From: Apodospora peruviana
Lineage: Eukaryota > Ascomycota > Sordariomycetes > Sordariales > Lasiosphaeriaceae
Direction of reading: 5' to 3'
Length of the DNA: 64,000 nt
NCBI GenBank assembly: GCA_033439685.1
Contig: JAUEDM010000003.1
Location: 2,262,001 to 2,326,000, forward strand
Within the stretch, counting starts at the first letter, position 1, and each line of letters begins with the position of its first letter. Of this stretch, positions 1-11,039 are shown in pieces. A program made the position numbers and the translations under genes. The notes under the pieces were generated by a model that saw nothing but the letters and a program-made list of their open reading frames with translations, was not told the origin of the DNA and did no database searches.

Positions 1-370
1 TCTAGAATTCGGTTGAATGACGGAACAGCTCACAGGTCGACAGACAGCCCAGGCCAAGCGCTCGAGTGGTGTACGACCCACACTTGTTCCCGGCCCGCAC
101 TGGAGTGTGAGAGCCGCTCCCGCCCCCATGACCGGCAAGCTACGGCATTGGGCGCTAATTTAATACCACGAAGAGAGCTCTGGAGCAATTGACGCGATTG
201 CAAATTGGAGATATTTCGAGCTTCAGGTCTTTCCCCCCCCCGAAGCAAACTTCTCGCGGCAACCAACAATTTTGAATTATTTTACATTCTTTTGGCTTGT
301 ATATTTCTCTCCTATCTTTTCAATGTACTAAAATAATTAGAATCTGAAAACGATTCTGCGACAACCCACG
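1..370. other. Upstream region of the first gene
   Basis: No gene is supported here. The last 100 bases before the start codon at 371 are AT-rich with pyrimidine runs, as expected of a fungal promoter and 5' leader. A reverse-strand frame over 30-269 has no recognisable similarity. Confidence 0.6.
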
Positions 371-1339
371 ATGGCCTCCTTCCTACGGAGCGTCGCCCCG
401 TTCATTCGACCAACTCAAACGAATCCCAAGATATGCGCCCAGTGTCGCCGTTCGTTTCTCACGAGTCGGCCTCTGTACAGTGGCCACAATAAATGGTCCA
501 AAATTAGACATGGAAAGGCCGCCAACGATGCCGTAAAAACGCGCGTGCGATCTCAGGCCTCGAAAGATATTGTGCTCGCCTCACAACGTTCGTCTCCCGT
601 CTCCCACCTGGCTCCCTCCTCGGCGTCCGTCCCTTGAAACTCACCTTTCGCCAAAACATCTTTACCAGTGTACGGACCCGACCCCAACATGAATCCTCAG
701 CTAGCTACGGCGATAGCAGCGGCAAAGAAAGCCAGCGTTCCCAAAGCGGTGATTGAAGTGGCCATCGCGCGCGGCCAGGGCAGGTCGAGCAGCGGCACCG
801 CCCTAGAACCGATGCTCTACGAGGCCATGATGCCGCCGGGCACCGCCATCATAGTCGACGTCCAGACAGAGAGCAAGACGCGGGTCCTGCAGGACTTGAA
901 CCAGATGGTTAAAAAGGCGAACGGGGCTCAAGGCACGTCCAAATTCTTCTTCACCAGAGCCGGGCGCGTAATATTCGAGAAGGGCGGGCCAACAGACATA
1001 GACAAGATCATGGACGACGCCATAGAAGCCGGGGCCGAAGATCTCGAGAACGACGAAGCAGGCAATATCGTTGTCTGGACTGAACCGAGCCAAACCATGC
1101 AGGTCAGCAAGGTCATCGCCGCCAAGTTCGGCCTCAACGTCCTTGAGTCGGGTATCGTCTGGTCGGCGAACGAGGACACCAAGGTCAGGCTGGACTCATC
1201 GGTCGAGTCTACTATCTTGGCCGACCTGCTCGCTGCCATGAGCGAGTACCCAGATGTTCAGGCCATTTACTGCAACGCCACCAAGGGCAATATGACCGAG
1301 GAAGAGTGGGAGAGGATAGAGGAGAATCTCGGCACGTAA
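371..1339 (+). CDS. DPC29: Mitochondrial YebC/TACO1-family translation factor
   Basis: Exons 371-587 and 669-1339 (81 nt intron, donor GTTCGT, acceptor ACCAG) encode 295 residues. The first ~35 residues are rich in Arg, Ser and hydrophobic residues, like a mitochondrial targeting sequence. They are followed by the family signature SGHNKWSKIRHGKAAND and, across the splice, YGPDPNMNPQLATAIAAAKK. The rest matches the full three-domain YebC/DUF28 fold, with the AIARGQG and TSKFFFTRAGRV stretches. Known role of the family: bacterial YebC helps ribosomes at difficult sequences, and human TACO1 and yeast Dpc29 act in mitochondrial translation. Splicing restores SQ-LYGP in frame, which supports the junction. 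The gene converges with PET100, with 288 bp between the stops. Confidence 0.93.
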
Positions 1340-1627
1340 AAAAAACAAATAGCCACAGATGTAATAAAACCCAACCAAAAAATTTGTACAGTGAGATATC
1401 ATGGTCCAACAGAGTCCAACAGAGTCCAACCAGGGTGTCAAATATGCAGGACGAATGGTTCCCGTTTTCGATAATCCCCCTGAAAACGCCAATTGTAACC
1501 AAAGAATGATGTACTCTTTTCCCCACCCGCCACCGTCAAAGTTGTCCCCTTCTATACTCATACAATCCCATCGACAGGATTTACCATACTCTCGAATCCC
1601 TGCACCCATGATACCCCCTTCGCTGTC

Positions 1628-2026
1628 CTACTGCCGAGAATCATCCGCCTGCTGTGCTTGCGCCTGTGCCTGTTGTTGACGAGCTTGCGCCTGAGCCTCG
1701 GCCGCCAGCCTCCTGTCGCGCAGGTATAGCCTCTTAGCCCGGAGCCTCTCAAGCTCGGCGTTAATCTCGTCGCGGTCGGTCGGCACCTTGTTGGTCTGCT
1801 CGGGCTTGGGCCAGAAGTCGGGCACCGAGAAGCGGCTGTCGAGGTTGGTGCCGAAGTAGTACATGATCCCGATGGGGAACATGAGGTACATGCCGAACTT
1901 TGCGGTCCCAAATATTGTTAGTCCGGTCAGAGGTCTCGGAAAAGGGAGGGGAGGGGAGGCGCCACGACGGCATGGGAATAGGGGAGCGAAATTTACCTTG
2001 ACGACTTCAAGATTAAGTCCGCCCAT
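1628..2026 (-). CDS. PET100: Cytochrome c oxidase assembly factor Pet100
   Basis: Exons 2026-1997 and 1897-1628 on the reverse strand encode 99 residues. Exon 1 gives MGGLNLEVVK and exon 2 continues FGMYLMFPIGIMYYFGTNLD, the diagnostic N-terminus of Pet100 with its single membrane segment (residues ~11-27). The motif FSVPDFWPKPEQTNKVP follows, then a Glu/Arg helix and a Gln/Ala-rich tail. Pet100 sits in the mitochondrial inner membrane and assists assembly of complex IV. The 99 nt intron (GTAAAT...GCAAAG, with CTGAC and CTAAC upstream of the acceptor) has a length divisible by three and no stop, so retention would insert 33 residues after residue 10. Family conservation argues that it is removed. 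Confidence 0.92.
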   Translation of the reverse strand: MGGLNLEVVKVNFAPLFPCRRGASPPLPFPRPLTGLTIFGTAKFGMYLMFPIGIMYYFGTNLDSRFSVPDFWPKPEQTNKVPTDRDEINAELERLRAKRLYLRDRRLAAEAQAQARQQQAQAQAQQADDSRQ

Positions 2027-2484
2027 GGTTGCTTAGATTGGTTCTGCGAGTTTGTATGCGTCGTGTGGTTCGAAAATCGGGGCAAAGATAGGCTTCGTCG
2101 AGCTCTGCCATCGTCAATCTCGAAGGCGCATGTTGAAGCTCTTTTACAGATGAAGTGGGTCAGTGCTTCAGTAGCTGCTGCCCGCCCGATGCCGCATGGG
2201 ATCCATGCCGTGCTGCGGGCCGGGCTGTGCCCCTCGCCAAGCTCCGGCTAACAACTGAGGCCGAGACAATTGACGTCGATCTACAGCTGGCCGCAGCTGG
2301 GCGCGCCCAAGCCTTGAAATGCCACCGAAAACGGTCATGCATCAAAAAGGTGCCAGTATCACATGAACACGACACGATATGGCGTGCATGCAGCAGCCTC
2401 ATGACTGTATCAGATGATTTGCTCGAAAGAGGTAGAATTATGTACGCAAAATACGGGTATACACCACCACCGGTCCAGCTACCG
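2027..2484. other. Intergenic between PET100 and SMP3
   Basis: 457 bp. It should hold the PET100 promoter next to 2026 and the 3' end of SMP3. Forward frames crossing this stretch show no similarity that I recognise. Confidence 0.5.
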
Positions 2485-4305
2485 CTACCTGGGACAGCTT
2501 TTCGTGACTCTCCAGATTACCAGTCCTCTTCTCCCTATTACTCTTGACAGAGTATTCCAGACGCCGTCTTCCGCGAAATCTAAATCATCCAGACTCAGAT
2601 GCTGCCGATGTCGCCAGACCTCGCGGAACCTCAACCCTCCAAGTCCCTTATTTGGGAGGTAAGGATCCAGCCAAGTGGCTGAGAGCGGTGCGATTAAGTA
2701 CGTCCCGTTCTTTTCCTTGAGGTACTCCATGTTTCTCCTGTCAGCAGGGGTGTCGCATGTGGCCAGCCTGGCCAGCTCCTCGAGCAGCAGCTCGCCCTTC
2801 ATCCCCATGACGTCTTGAGTGCGCAACACCTCGTTCTTGCCGTTTAACAACCATATGGGCGGCATATACGTCTTCCACCAGACCGCTTGCGTCGCGTCCG
2901 GTTGCCGGCTCATAAAGACCTGAGCAGGGACGATGCCTCCTTGGTGGTAGATACCCATCAGAGTCCCGAAGATTAGGTTGAAAATGATCCAGGACACAAC
3001 CCAGACCCGCAAAATCGTCTCCTTTTTGGGGAGACGGACGGAAGATAGGATTAGAGGGACGGTCGGCAGTAAGAATCTGGCTTCTTGATGCTGCAGTATA
3101 GATAGCACAAATATGCCCGAGATTGCCGAGTAAAGTCGGAATGAACGATGTGGCCGTGTGAATAAGAGTATGGCTGCCGGCCCAAGCAGCTGAGGAAGAT
3201 TGACCAGCAAATGCTGGTAGCGCGGATGCAGTCCGTGTTGAGCCAAATTAGATGGTTTAAGATTGTAAAGGAAATTGTTTAACGGCGTGAGCACTGGGTG
3301 AAATATAAGGTCCGACCATGTGATGGAATGAGGCGTGTAAAATGCGGTGTCGAGCGCAATGGCGAGAAGGGTAGTATAAAGTCCGGCAAGGACTATCATG
3401 GCAAACGATCCAGGACTATCGACCGTTAGTACGCACGCCTGAAGCTCACGGAGAACAGGCCGACTCACTGTTTCCAATAATAGGGCACTAATCGAATGCC
3501 TGGTATTAACACAAAAGCTGGAAAAGTAATTCTGTTGAAGACTCCAAAAACGGCGACAATGCCCAGAACGGCCGACGCGAGGACAGAGGATTGTTGCTAC
3601 CGCCAAATATGTCAGCAAATCTCCGCCGCCACGAGACGCGAGCGACCTACCGGAAACGCGACAATGCGCTGGATAAGCACCAGGCACCATGCGACCACCA
3701 AGGTCTCGATCGAATTCGAAAAGGTATGCGTCTGGTATGTCCATGTGACGTATGAAGAAGCGACGAGGATAACGGCAACGAGTCGGTTTCGCGGCTTCTG
3801 GACCAGCTCGTAGATTGCCCAATCCTCCAACACGAAGCTCAGTATGAACATCAGGACGCGCAATGTCCAAAAGACGGCAACCGGCGGGATCTCGCCGTCA
3901 TTTCCATTTCCTATCCATAGCCACCGGAGCAGCAGCATTGGCAGTCCGTAAACCGGCCATAGCGGAAAGACGCTCCGGATCGGGTATTCGGTCGTGAACT
4001 CCCAGGTATGTCGGACGGGGTAACTGAAGATTTGTCCTGAAGCGCGACAAATTTATTAGCAAGATGCCGATTTAAGGGTTGGTTTCAACACCACAAGCCC
4101 GTCGCGCGACCCGGCCCAACCCGCCAGCTCACGAGGCGCCGCAGACCCGGCGTTAATAAGCGGGAGGTGGAGGTGAGAAACAGAGCTCGAGCATACCGGC
4201 AATGACCTCTGGTCCTTGGAAGTTCTCATCGGGGTGCAAATAACTCGGCGACAAGGCGAACCATAGCCGGACCAAGACAAGAAGAAGGTACGTCCGCCGC
4301 CACAT
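2485..4305 (-). CDS. SMP3: GPI mannosyltransferase 4 (Smp3/PIG-Z)
   Basis: Four reverse-strand exons, 4305-4197, 4036-3651, 3596-3469 and 3415-2485, encode 517 residues, close to the yeast protein. The frame closes at every junction. Features of a family-22 GT-C mannosyltransferase: the N-terminal membrane segment followed by SYLHPDENFQGPE, whose acidic pair is the expected catalytic/metal motif; WTYQTHTFSNSIET, typical of Smp3/PIG-Z; FNRITFPAF; and LQHQEARFLLP. Many hydrophobic segments span the whole length. Smp3 adds the fourth, alpha-1,2-linked mannose to the GPI core from dolichol-phosphate-mannose in the ER lumen, a step essential in yeast. The three introns are 160, 54 and 53 nt; the last contains a clear CTAAC branch site. 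Confidence 0.93.
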
Positions 4306-6165
4306 CTTAAATCGAGATGGGAGATTTGCGACAGGTGTCGTGCTTCGAAAGTCGCAGCATCGAGTAAAGCCTGTGGTCCGGGGTTTAAAAAAAAAAAAGC
4401 GGTTGCACCAGATCCGATAAAACGCGTCGAAGAGAGGGTATCACCAGAAGGGAGAGAAGGAAGAATAATAACACAACTTAATAAAACAACAGTCGCATGA
4501 TGCGAAGGACGAAATGACAAGAAAGGCTGCAATTAAAAGGAAGGGATGAGCTTGCAAATCTCGCGGAGCTCTGGAGGACAAGGCCACATGGACGGTGATA
4601 TCGAACCAGATGGCCGGGTGTTGACCACAACCCCGAACCCTGCTCGCAGACAGACAGGGGTGAGTGTGAACGCTAAAGAAATCCACTTTCAGTGGACTCA
4701 AGTTCCAACATTCAGTGGACTCAAGTTCCAACATTCAGTGGACTCAAGTTCCAACAGGCGGCCCCCCTTATCAGGTCATCGTTGCGGTTGGCTGCATTCG
4801 TGCCTCAGGGGCACTCTCCCTCGATGCATGCTTGTAAATTCTATAAAAAAGGCACCGCAACAGGTCCACAACCTCCTTCCAGGGCTTCTTGGTACAAGAC
4901 AACACTGACAGTCACCTCAGCGCCATGTGGGCGAAAGCAGCCAAGGGTCAGCCAGCGTGCTTTCACCCGAAAGTGACATCGTTTGCAGCAATCGGTTGTT
5001 CCTTGGACCGCTTCTTGAAGTGGAAGGCGCACATCCGCCCTGTAACCTTCACTGGGCTGAATGATTGAAGAAGTCACGACGTATCACCGATACAGCAAAG
5101 GCAATGATGGATAATGTCTCCTTAGGGGGTATTTTGGTGTGCATTCCAATTGCCCTGTTCGGTACGTGGTCACGGTGGTGTGGATTCCGTACGTGATTGT
5201 TTGCTCGGGGTAAAGTGAAGGTTCACGCCTGCACTGTCATCTTTCATCTCTTGGAGAACAGATAACATTCGACTGTCCGTGCAGTCCATTGTCAAGAGCG
5301 TTACTATTGTGTGGGTACTCCGCCAGGTATTGGTGTGACCCATCGATAGTGCCCTGGTTGAGGACGGATAGGATTTATCGACGTGCGGACGTACTTATAA
5401 ACCACTCTTTTTTCTGCACCTTCTTCCAAACCCAAACAAAAAAAATCATTATGACAAAACTCAGCACCCCACAGCATTGAACTTTTGCCAAATTTTCTCA
5501 ATCAATATCTCGAGAGATGCCCACAGGTAAGTGGGCTGCGATTTCCTCCTGTCCATCCTTGCATCTCCATCACCAACAAGAACCAACTTGGCCCAATCAC
5601 CTCTCAGTCATCACTCTTGCCAGGCATCAGTGATCATCCCAGAACCCCACACAAACGCCATCCAGAAGGCTGAAGGCAAGCACTGTCCTGCACTGAGAAT
5701 CTGGCAAATCGCGTGGCCCGTGCAGCAGCCAACCCACCGCTGTTTCTCCACATTTGCCCACCAGCCTGCACAAGGCAACAACCAGCACTCATCCATGACT
5801 GACTTCCATTCACCACCGAACTCTAACTAACATCTGCTCAGCAAAAGTTAACCGAATAAAGTCCAGCGACACCAAGAACTCTTTGTGAATTTTCTTCTTG
5901 CTCTCTGCAGCCACCACTCCTGCCCACTACGCCCTTTGAGCTAAACTTTACGACCCCTCCAAGGTATTTAATTAAGGCAGCACCCCCTCTGCTCCCGTCG
6001 CTCCCCTCCTTTTGCATTCCACATTCGAAACCACTTCAACCGACGACTTGACATAATAAACAGACTTCTTTTGAATCATCATCGACGGAGACATTAGTCA
6101 CATATTTTGCTCGCATCGCCATTCTAACATCGCTCCCTCCCCAGAAATCATTTCCCAGAATCAAA
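4306..6165. other. Divergent intergenic region SMP3/SKP1
   Basis: About 1.86 kb between two genes read outward. It contains a short perfect tandem repeat at 4688-4756. The last ~250 bp before SKP1 are pyrimidine-rich, as in fungal promoters and 5' leaders. Several open frames exist, but none has recognisable similarity or convincing composition. Confidence 0.5.
4688..4756. repeat. Perfect 3 x 23 bp tandem repeat
   Basis: The unit TTCAGTGGACTCAAGTTCC followed by AACA occurs three times head to tail, at 4688-4710, 4711-4733 and 4734-4756, with no mismatch between copies. It lies in the SMP3/SKP1 intergenic region. Confidence 0.95.
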
Positions 6166-6817
6166 ATGGCCGAAAACAAGGACAAGTCGACTCAGAAGGT
6201 CACTCTTGCCAGCAACGATGGCCATCACATAGAAGTTGGTAAGTTGTTCGCCTCAATTCTCCCACGCTCTGTTTCTCAGCATCGGCTGACGAGACCACAG
6301 AGCGCTGCGTCGCTGAGCGTTCTATCCTCATCAAGAACATGCTCGAGGACGTCGGTGACGAGGTCGTGGGTAACGACGCCATTCCGATTCCCAACGTCAA
6401 CGACCAGGTCCTGCGCAAGGTCGTCGAGTGGTGCGAGAAGCACAAGCACGACGCTCCCCAGACCCAAGAGGAGGAGAACGACAACCGCAAGAAGACGACC
6501 GAGATCGAGGAGTGGGACCAGAAATTCATGCAGGTGGACCAAGAGATGCTCTTTGAGATCATCTTGGTAAGTTCTCCTTCCAGCTCTCCAACTGGGCATA
6601 TGTTGCCATGCAGACATCAACGCTTACACTGTCATGATAGGCCGCGAACTACCTCGATATTAAGGCCCTGCTCGACGTTGGCTGCAAGACTGTTGCCAAT
6701 ATGATCAAGGGCAAGTCACCCGAAGAGATCCGGAAGACATTCAACATCACGAACGACTTCACCGCTGAAGAGGAGGAGCAAATCCGCCGTGAGAACGAGT
6801 GGGCCGAGGATCGCTAG
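6166..6817 (+). CDS. SKP1: SCF ubiquitin ligase adaptor Skp1
   Basis: Exons 6166-6238, 6301-6566 and 6641-6817 encode 171 residues. The N-terminal BTB/POZ part contains VTLASNDG and AERSILIKNMLEDVGDE. The middle has [21 protein letters not shown], and the C-terminal F-box-binding helices run through YLDIKALLDVGCKTVANMI and end in the invariant NEWAEDR. Skp1 links F-box proteins to cullin-1 in SCF ligases and acts in cell cycle, sulphur regulation and development. Intron 1 has two in-frame acceptors (6279 and 6300). I chose 6300 because it gives the conserved VERCVAERS, leaves a 62 nt rather than 41 nt intron, and lies 11 nt after a CTGAC branch site. Confidence 0.95.
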
Positions 6818-8103
6818 TTGTGCTACAAGACATCTGGTGAAGTTAATTGGGCAAGGCCGGCAGATCTTGGATTAAGGTTCATAAAGAGAAGGTTGCCGAG
6901 AAACAGCATCTTGAGCCAGTGTCATGGACCTAGTTCGTGGCCAGATCGGCCTAGAGATGCCCGAGATCAATCGATATTTCGGCATGCTAAATGGCGTTGG
7001 GGTGGGGTTCTGCAATGTGTTTTTATTTCATTTTGTTTTGGTTTCTTTTTGGGGTTGTGGCATCCGAGTCTTATTGTTGGGTGGGATGAACTACATTGTT
7101 AATCATGCTCTCCTTGAGCACTCGTGACTGGGACATGAAATGTATCGGGGTCGCATCAACGGTTCGGGAGGGTTGCAATAAAGCACGAGGTAGCTACCTA
7201 GCGAAATCACATAGCCTGGCCATTTGTCCCAGTCAGGTCAACAGGAGATTTTAGGTCTAGATTTCTCGCGTTAAAGCCATGAATAGACTGATTCGCTTCG
7301 CTTTCCTCTGCTTTGTAATCTTCCATTGAGCTGTACATGGTGGCTTTGATTGTTTTATCATACCCCAAAAGGGCCATGCTTCGCTCCTTTCTCAAGAGCA
7401 TCATCAGAAAGAACTAACCATGGCCCTCCACTCATTCTATGGGCCCTTACAGTAGCGGCATCTGAGGATGTTGGCAGAAAAGGCAGTCGGTGGGTATCGT
7501 GGTGGTTGAGAAACGCACACTTCAATTACCAGTAGATACTCCAGCATTTGGTGACGGATTCGTTGTTCACATGAATCTTGGCACCAAGCAGCTATGAGCC
7601 TTCATCAAACCAGAAGTCGGACGGCGGTCATTATTATTGGCAGGACAAGTTTCTCATTTTCCTATGAATACCCCCCGGTTGACCCATAAAAGACGCGCAA
7701 TAGCACACATATGCTAGGAAATAATTTAATGTCGCCAACTACCCCGACTGTCTTTTGCCAGGCGATCCGAGTGTTGTCCCAAGCCGCACGCACATCTCAA
7801 AGTCGTCCTTTTGCCTGGCTCGCTCTCTCCATCTTATCCTCTGGTTTTTTGCTGGAAACAAATCACGCCCCCGTTCCTCTTTAAGAAAACTCCCAAACCC
7901 CTTAACAAACCAGACTGGTACATGGTAACATCGTCGTCATCGAAATTTATGCGGCAGACAAAAGTTGAAAGAGAGTTCCAACCGGTCAATGTTTGTTGTT
8001 TTCTTGTCGTCGTTTGGCTGAGAGTGAAAAAGGAGAGAAACAGGTCCAGTTGGGGAAAAGGGGGGTTCCATCGAAAATAGAGAGGCGAAAAGATTGAGAG
8101 TAT
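6818..8103. other. Convergent intergenic region SKP1/RPL39
   Basis: About 1.3 kb containing both 3' untranslated regions. T-rich sequence at 7020-7060 is suitable for the SKP1 3' end. No gene is recognisable; open frames here are short and without similarity. Confidence 0.5.
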
Positions 8104-8627
8104 TTAGATGCCCAGGCGGGTCTTGCGCCAATGTCTCCGCTTGGCGTTGTATCTGTTTGATTTTGTCGCCGTGTTAGCTTCTCTCTGCACCTCAACATGT
8201 GTGTTCCCTTCATATCCATCTGTTGTTTCCAAAATCCGAGCGTCGGGGCAAATCGTGGGTTGGGTTGTGATCTCGTACCTGATGGTATTACCGGTGCGAA
8301 GACGAATCCATTGGGGAATGGGGCGGTTCTGCTTCTGCGCCTTGGCGAGCTTCTGCTTCGTGCGGAAAGTCTTGTGGCTCTGTTGATTCATTACTTCTTG
8401 TTAGTAAATGACAGGCACAGTAGAGATCAAGTAGTCGTTTCTGGGCCAAAGCTGGTATCAAAATGCCGCCCTTCTCCTTCCCCATTTCCGCCAATCCGCC
8501 CACGGAACTGTGATCCATCATTAACGTGCCGTGGACGGGACTCGGTGGATGAGAAGGTCGAAATGGGACATTTTCGTCGTCTTTGGTGCTGCACAATTCA
8601 AAGGGCTGTAGTGATACGTACCGGCAT
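8104..8627 (-). CDS. RPL39: 60S ribosomal protein eL39
   Basis: Reverse-strand exons 8627-8622, 8379-8279 and 8152-8104 encode 51 residues, the universal length of eL39. Exon 1 codes only for Met-Pro. Exon 2 gives SHKTFRTKQKLAKAQKQN through RTGNTI, and exon 3 gives YNAKRRHWRKTRLGI. The protein is very basic and lies in the large-subunit exit tunnel. Intron 1 is 242 nt with TTACTAACA near its acceptor. Intron 2 is 126 nt, divisible by three and free of stops in frame. A two-codon first exon is common for ribosomal protein genes. A CACGTG word lies 137 bp upstream of the ATG. Confidence 0.97.
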
Positions 8628-8763
8628 TTTGACGGTGTTGTCGATTACCGAGAAGTAGACTGTCGGTGTTGTTCGATGTTTGCGGTGGATTATAATATTT
8701 GATGTGGGCTTTCGAAAATCGGTGCGGTAGGGTGCGGGAAAAATCCGAGTGTGGCTGTCATAA

Positions 8764-8770
8764 TCACGTG
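8764..8770 (-). promoter_or_regulatory. CACGTGA site upstream of RPL39
   Basis: Read on the gene strand this is CACGTGA, 137 bp before the eL39 start codon. Cbf1-type bHLH proteins bind this core and are associated with ribosomal protein promoters in several ascomycetes. The site is seen; its use is inferred. Confidence 0.35.
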
Positions 8771-8984
8771 TCTGTAAGGGGTGTCAAGTGTGGCTTGCTT
8801 CTAAGTGTGGCGCAGAGAGCAGGAGTGCACTCTGCCTGCCAAGGCTTTTGTGCAACTGTTTGGCCCACACCTCATCAGTCGGGATTGAAAATGTTAATGC
8901 AAAGCAGCTGACATGCCACTGATAAGATCAAATATGTGTCTAACTAGATACGTACCTAGAGGTAGGTAGTACAACACTGACAGG

Positions 8985-9296
8985 TTATGTATCAACACAC
9001 ACGGTGTTTTCTTTCCAGATCAGGGCCTTGCAAAGTAATTGCAGCAATGTTTTAAATTCCGGCAGAGGTGTACCAGTCACGCCAGTACACCATTTCACGG
9101 TAAAATCATCTAAAATGTCACTGAATAAAATACACCTCCTACAAGCAGCAAGAGCCTCAGATGCTGTCTCATGATCAACTTCTGGGCCATGGAACTGCGT
9201 TGAGCGGTATTTTACATCGCATATATGAATAACCCAAGGGCCCTGTAAGAAAGGGCACGTGTACCAAATATGAAATAATCCGTCAAAGACAACCAC
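8985..9296 (-). other. Unidentified open frame, possible gene fragment
   Basis: A 103-codon reverse frame without obvious start context, AT-richer than the neighbouring genes. The composition (HGPEVDHETASEALAACRR) looks protein-like, but I recognise no family. It could be the 3' part of the broken gene at 9422-10043 or a chance frame. Confidence 0.2.
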
Positions 9297-9421
9297 CAGT
9301 TGGGTATAATTGTGCCTCGGCAGGTGCTTTGTTTACTTACCCCTTTTATTATTCTTTAGATGCAAAGCGGTGAGATTCTGGATCCTATACTACCATGGCA
9401 ACAAGAAAGAATATTGCTTAA

Positions 9422-10043
9422 CTACACCACGTACACGACATCGGATTTGGAGGAGAGCAGCAGCACGACTGCCACCACCACCACCAGCAGTAAACGAATA
9501 TCAGATTTTCTAACTACCTGGGGACGGGTGAGGCTCCAGGCGGATGATACCAGATCGTGCATCTCTTCAAAGATCAGTTCGTCGCAAGGAGTTGGATCAT
9601 CCCCAGGGTGTTCGTCTGGTATTCCCAATCGAATAGGGTAGAACCTCTGCCGGTCCACCCCATCCAGGGCCTCTTGGATCGATCGTACCAACGGGTCTGA
9701 CCAGATCGATAATATTAGATGCGGACCGATTGTTCGGACAGTCGGTGTGTACTCGTTCTCGCGAGAAGCCTGCTGTCGACTCGGGAGTAGTAACATTCGT
9801 GTTCGTCATTGCTGGGAGGCTGTGCTGACCTTGCGGACACCTGTGCAGCATCCTCATATGGTTGTTCAACTTGGGTAGACGGAGCCATGACGGAGTGATG
9901 CTGACTCTTAACCGGGGTGCTTGAGAAGATTCGATTTCTGCCCTTCGAGGATGTCTGTGATGATGATGATGATGATGGTATCAATCGCCCGCAGGACTAT
10001 TGGTGGAGGAATCAGATTTGGAAGAGGGAGTGTGTTCTGCCAT
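9422..10043 (-). pseudogene. Probable decayed or unresolved gene
   Basis: An ATG at 10043 opens MAEHTPSSKSDSSTNSPAGD and then meets a stop. Coding-like sequence continues in a second frame (residues such as SSKGRNRIFSSTPVKSQHH and QVEQPYEDAAQVS) and then in a third frame through PLVRSIQEALDGVDRQRFYP and PCDELIFEEMHDLVSSAW. No pair of canonical splice sites that I can find joins the three frames neatly. Either introns are misjudged or the gene carries frameshifts. The function is unknown; the acidic Cys-Asp-Glu segment reminds me of no named domain. Confidence 0.35.
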
Positions 10044-11039
10044 GGCTCTTCACTTTTTGACATCTCCCTTTAAAAAGGTAAGGTAGGTATGAGCTCTGAA
10101 CGTTAATCTTCACGAAAGAGAGTTTCAAACAAGGTTCACTATGGGAACCTTTGGCTTGATTTTGCCGAAGGCGCGGGGGGGTGGGGGGTTATTTGGTTTT
10201 GGCAACCGTGGTCTGCTTGTTACGTTTATCGTTCTTTATGGCGGATGACTTTGAGAAGTTACACTCTGAGGTATGAAGTTTTAATATGTATCCGTTTCTC
10301 TCAACTGTTACGGTTCCGTCGTCGTGCAAAGCGAGGTAAGCTGGTAAGGTACCTTACTTATGTACAGTTCAGGACTTGAAAGTATGTTAGCTCGGGACTT
10401 CGCCCCACAGTACAATACTTCATCCTTGTTTCCTCAGTTTTCTCCTTGCATTTAAGGTAGCGCTAGGCACTTGCCAGTGTTTTTCTTACTCTGAGTCTTT
10501 GATTTCCTCAAACCATTGGCTTTTTCAACCCTGCTCTCATTCACTGGAAGTACCGCACTTACAAACAAACCAGAGGGGACATTGTACCGTTACCCCTGCC
10601 GTGCCCCGCTATTACGGATATTACTAAAGCAGTCCCCACCAACGTCGCCTAAGTTCGAGGCCGACCCGACAAAGAAGCAACTCTAGCAGGGGCCAAGGCG
10701 GCCTCCATTTAACGACTTGACGAATGAAAGCGACCACGTCGAATAATTCTATCGCGCAACGAAAAACTCTATCAAATATTACATCGAAACAAGGAGTCCG
10801 GCGTACTTAGCCATCGAGATCACCCAAGTTGTACTCGAAACCCCGTCACCACATTTTTAAGTGTGCAGCGCGACCATCGATATCACCTCCGAGTCTCGTC
10901 TTCGACGAACCGATTTCCAATTCTGTCCCAACCAGGCGACGCCACATCTGCGGCAACTTTGACAAACGTCCGCATTTTCCTTCGCTCCGTCCACTACTTG
11001 ATTCGCGCTGCGCCGGTTGGGGGCCAATAAACGGGCAAG

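Larger units (their letters stand above)
8771..11039. other. Long gap between RPL39 and ARL1
   Basis: About 2.3 kb. Two stretches with some coding character are listed separately (8985-9296 and 9422-10043). The remainder has a short TGA repeat at 9957-9976, TACCT-type words at 8951-8970, 10075-10090 and 10333-10362, and a C/T-rich leader before ARL1. No other gene is supported. Confidence 0.4.

Noticed and set aside
8380..8621. snoRNA within RPL39 intron 1
   Set aside because: The intron is long and contains AATGATGG, but I found no matching D box or flanking stem.
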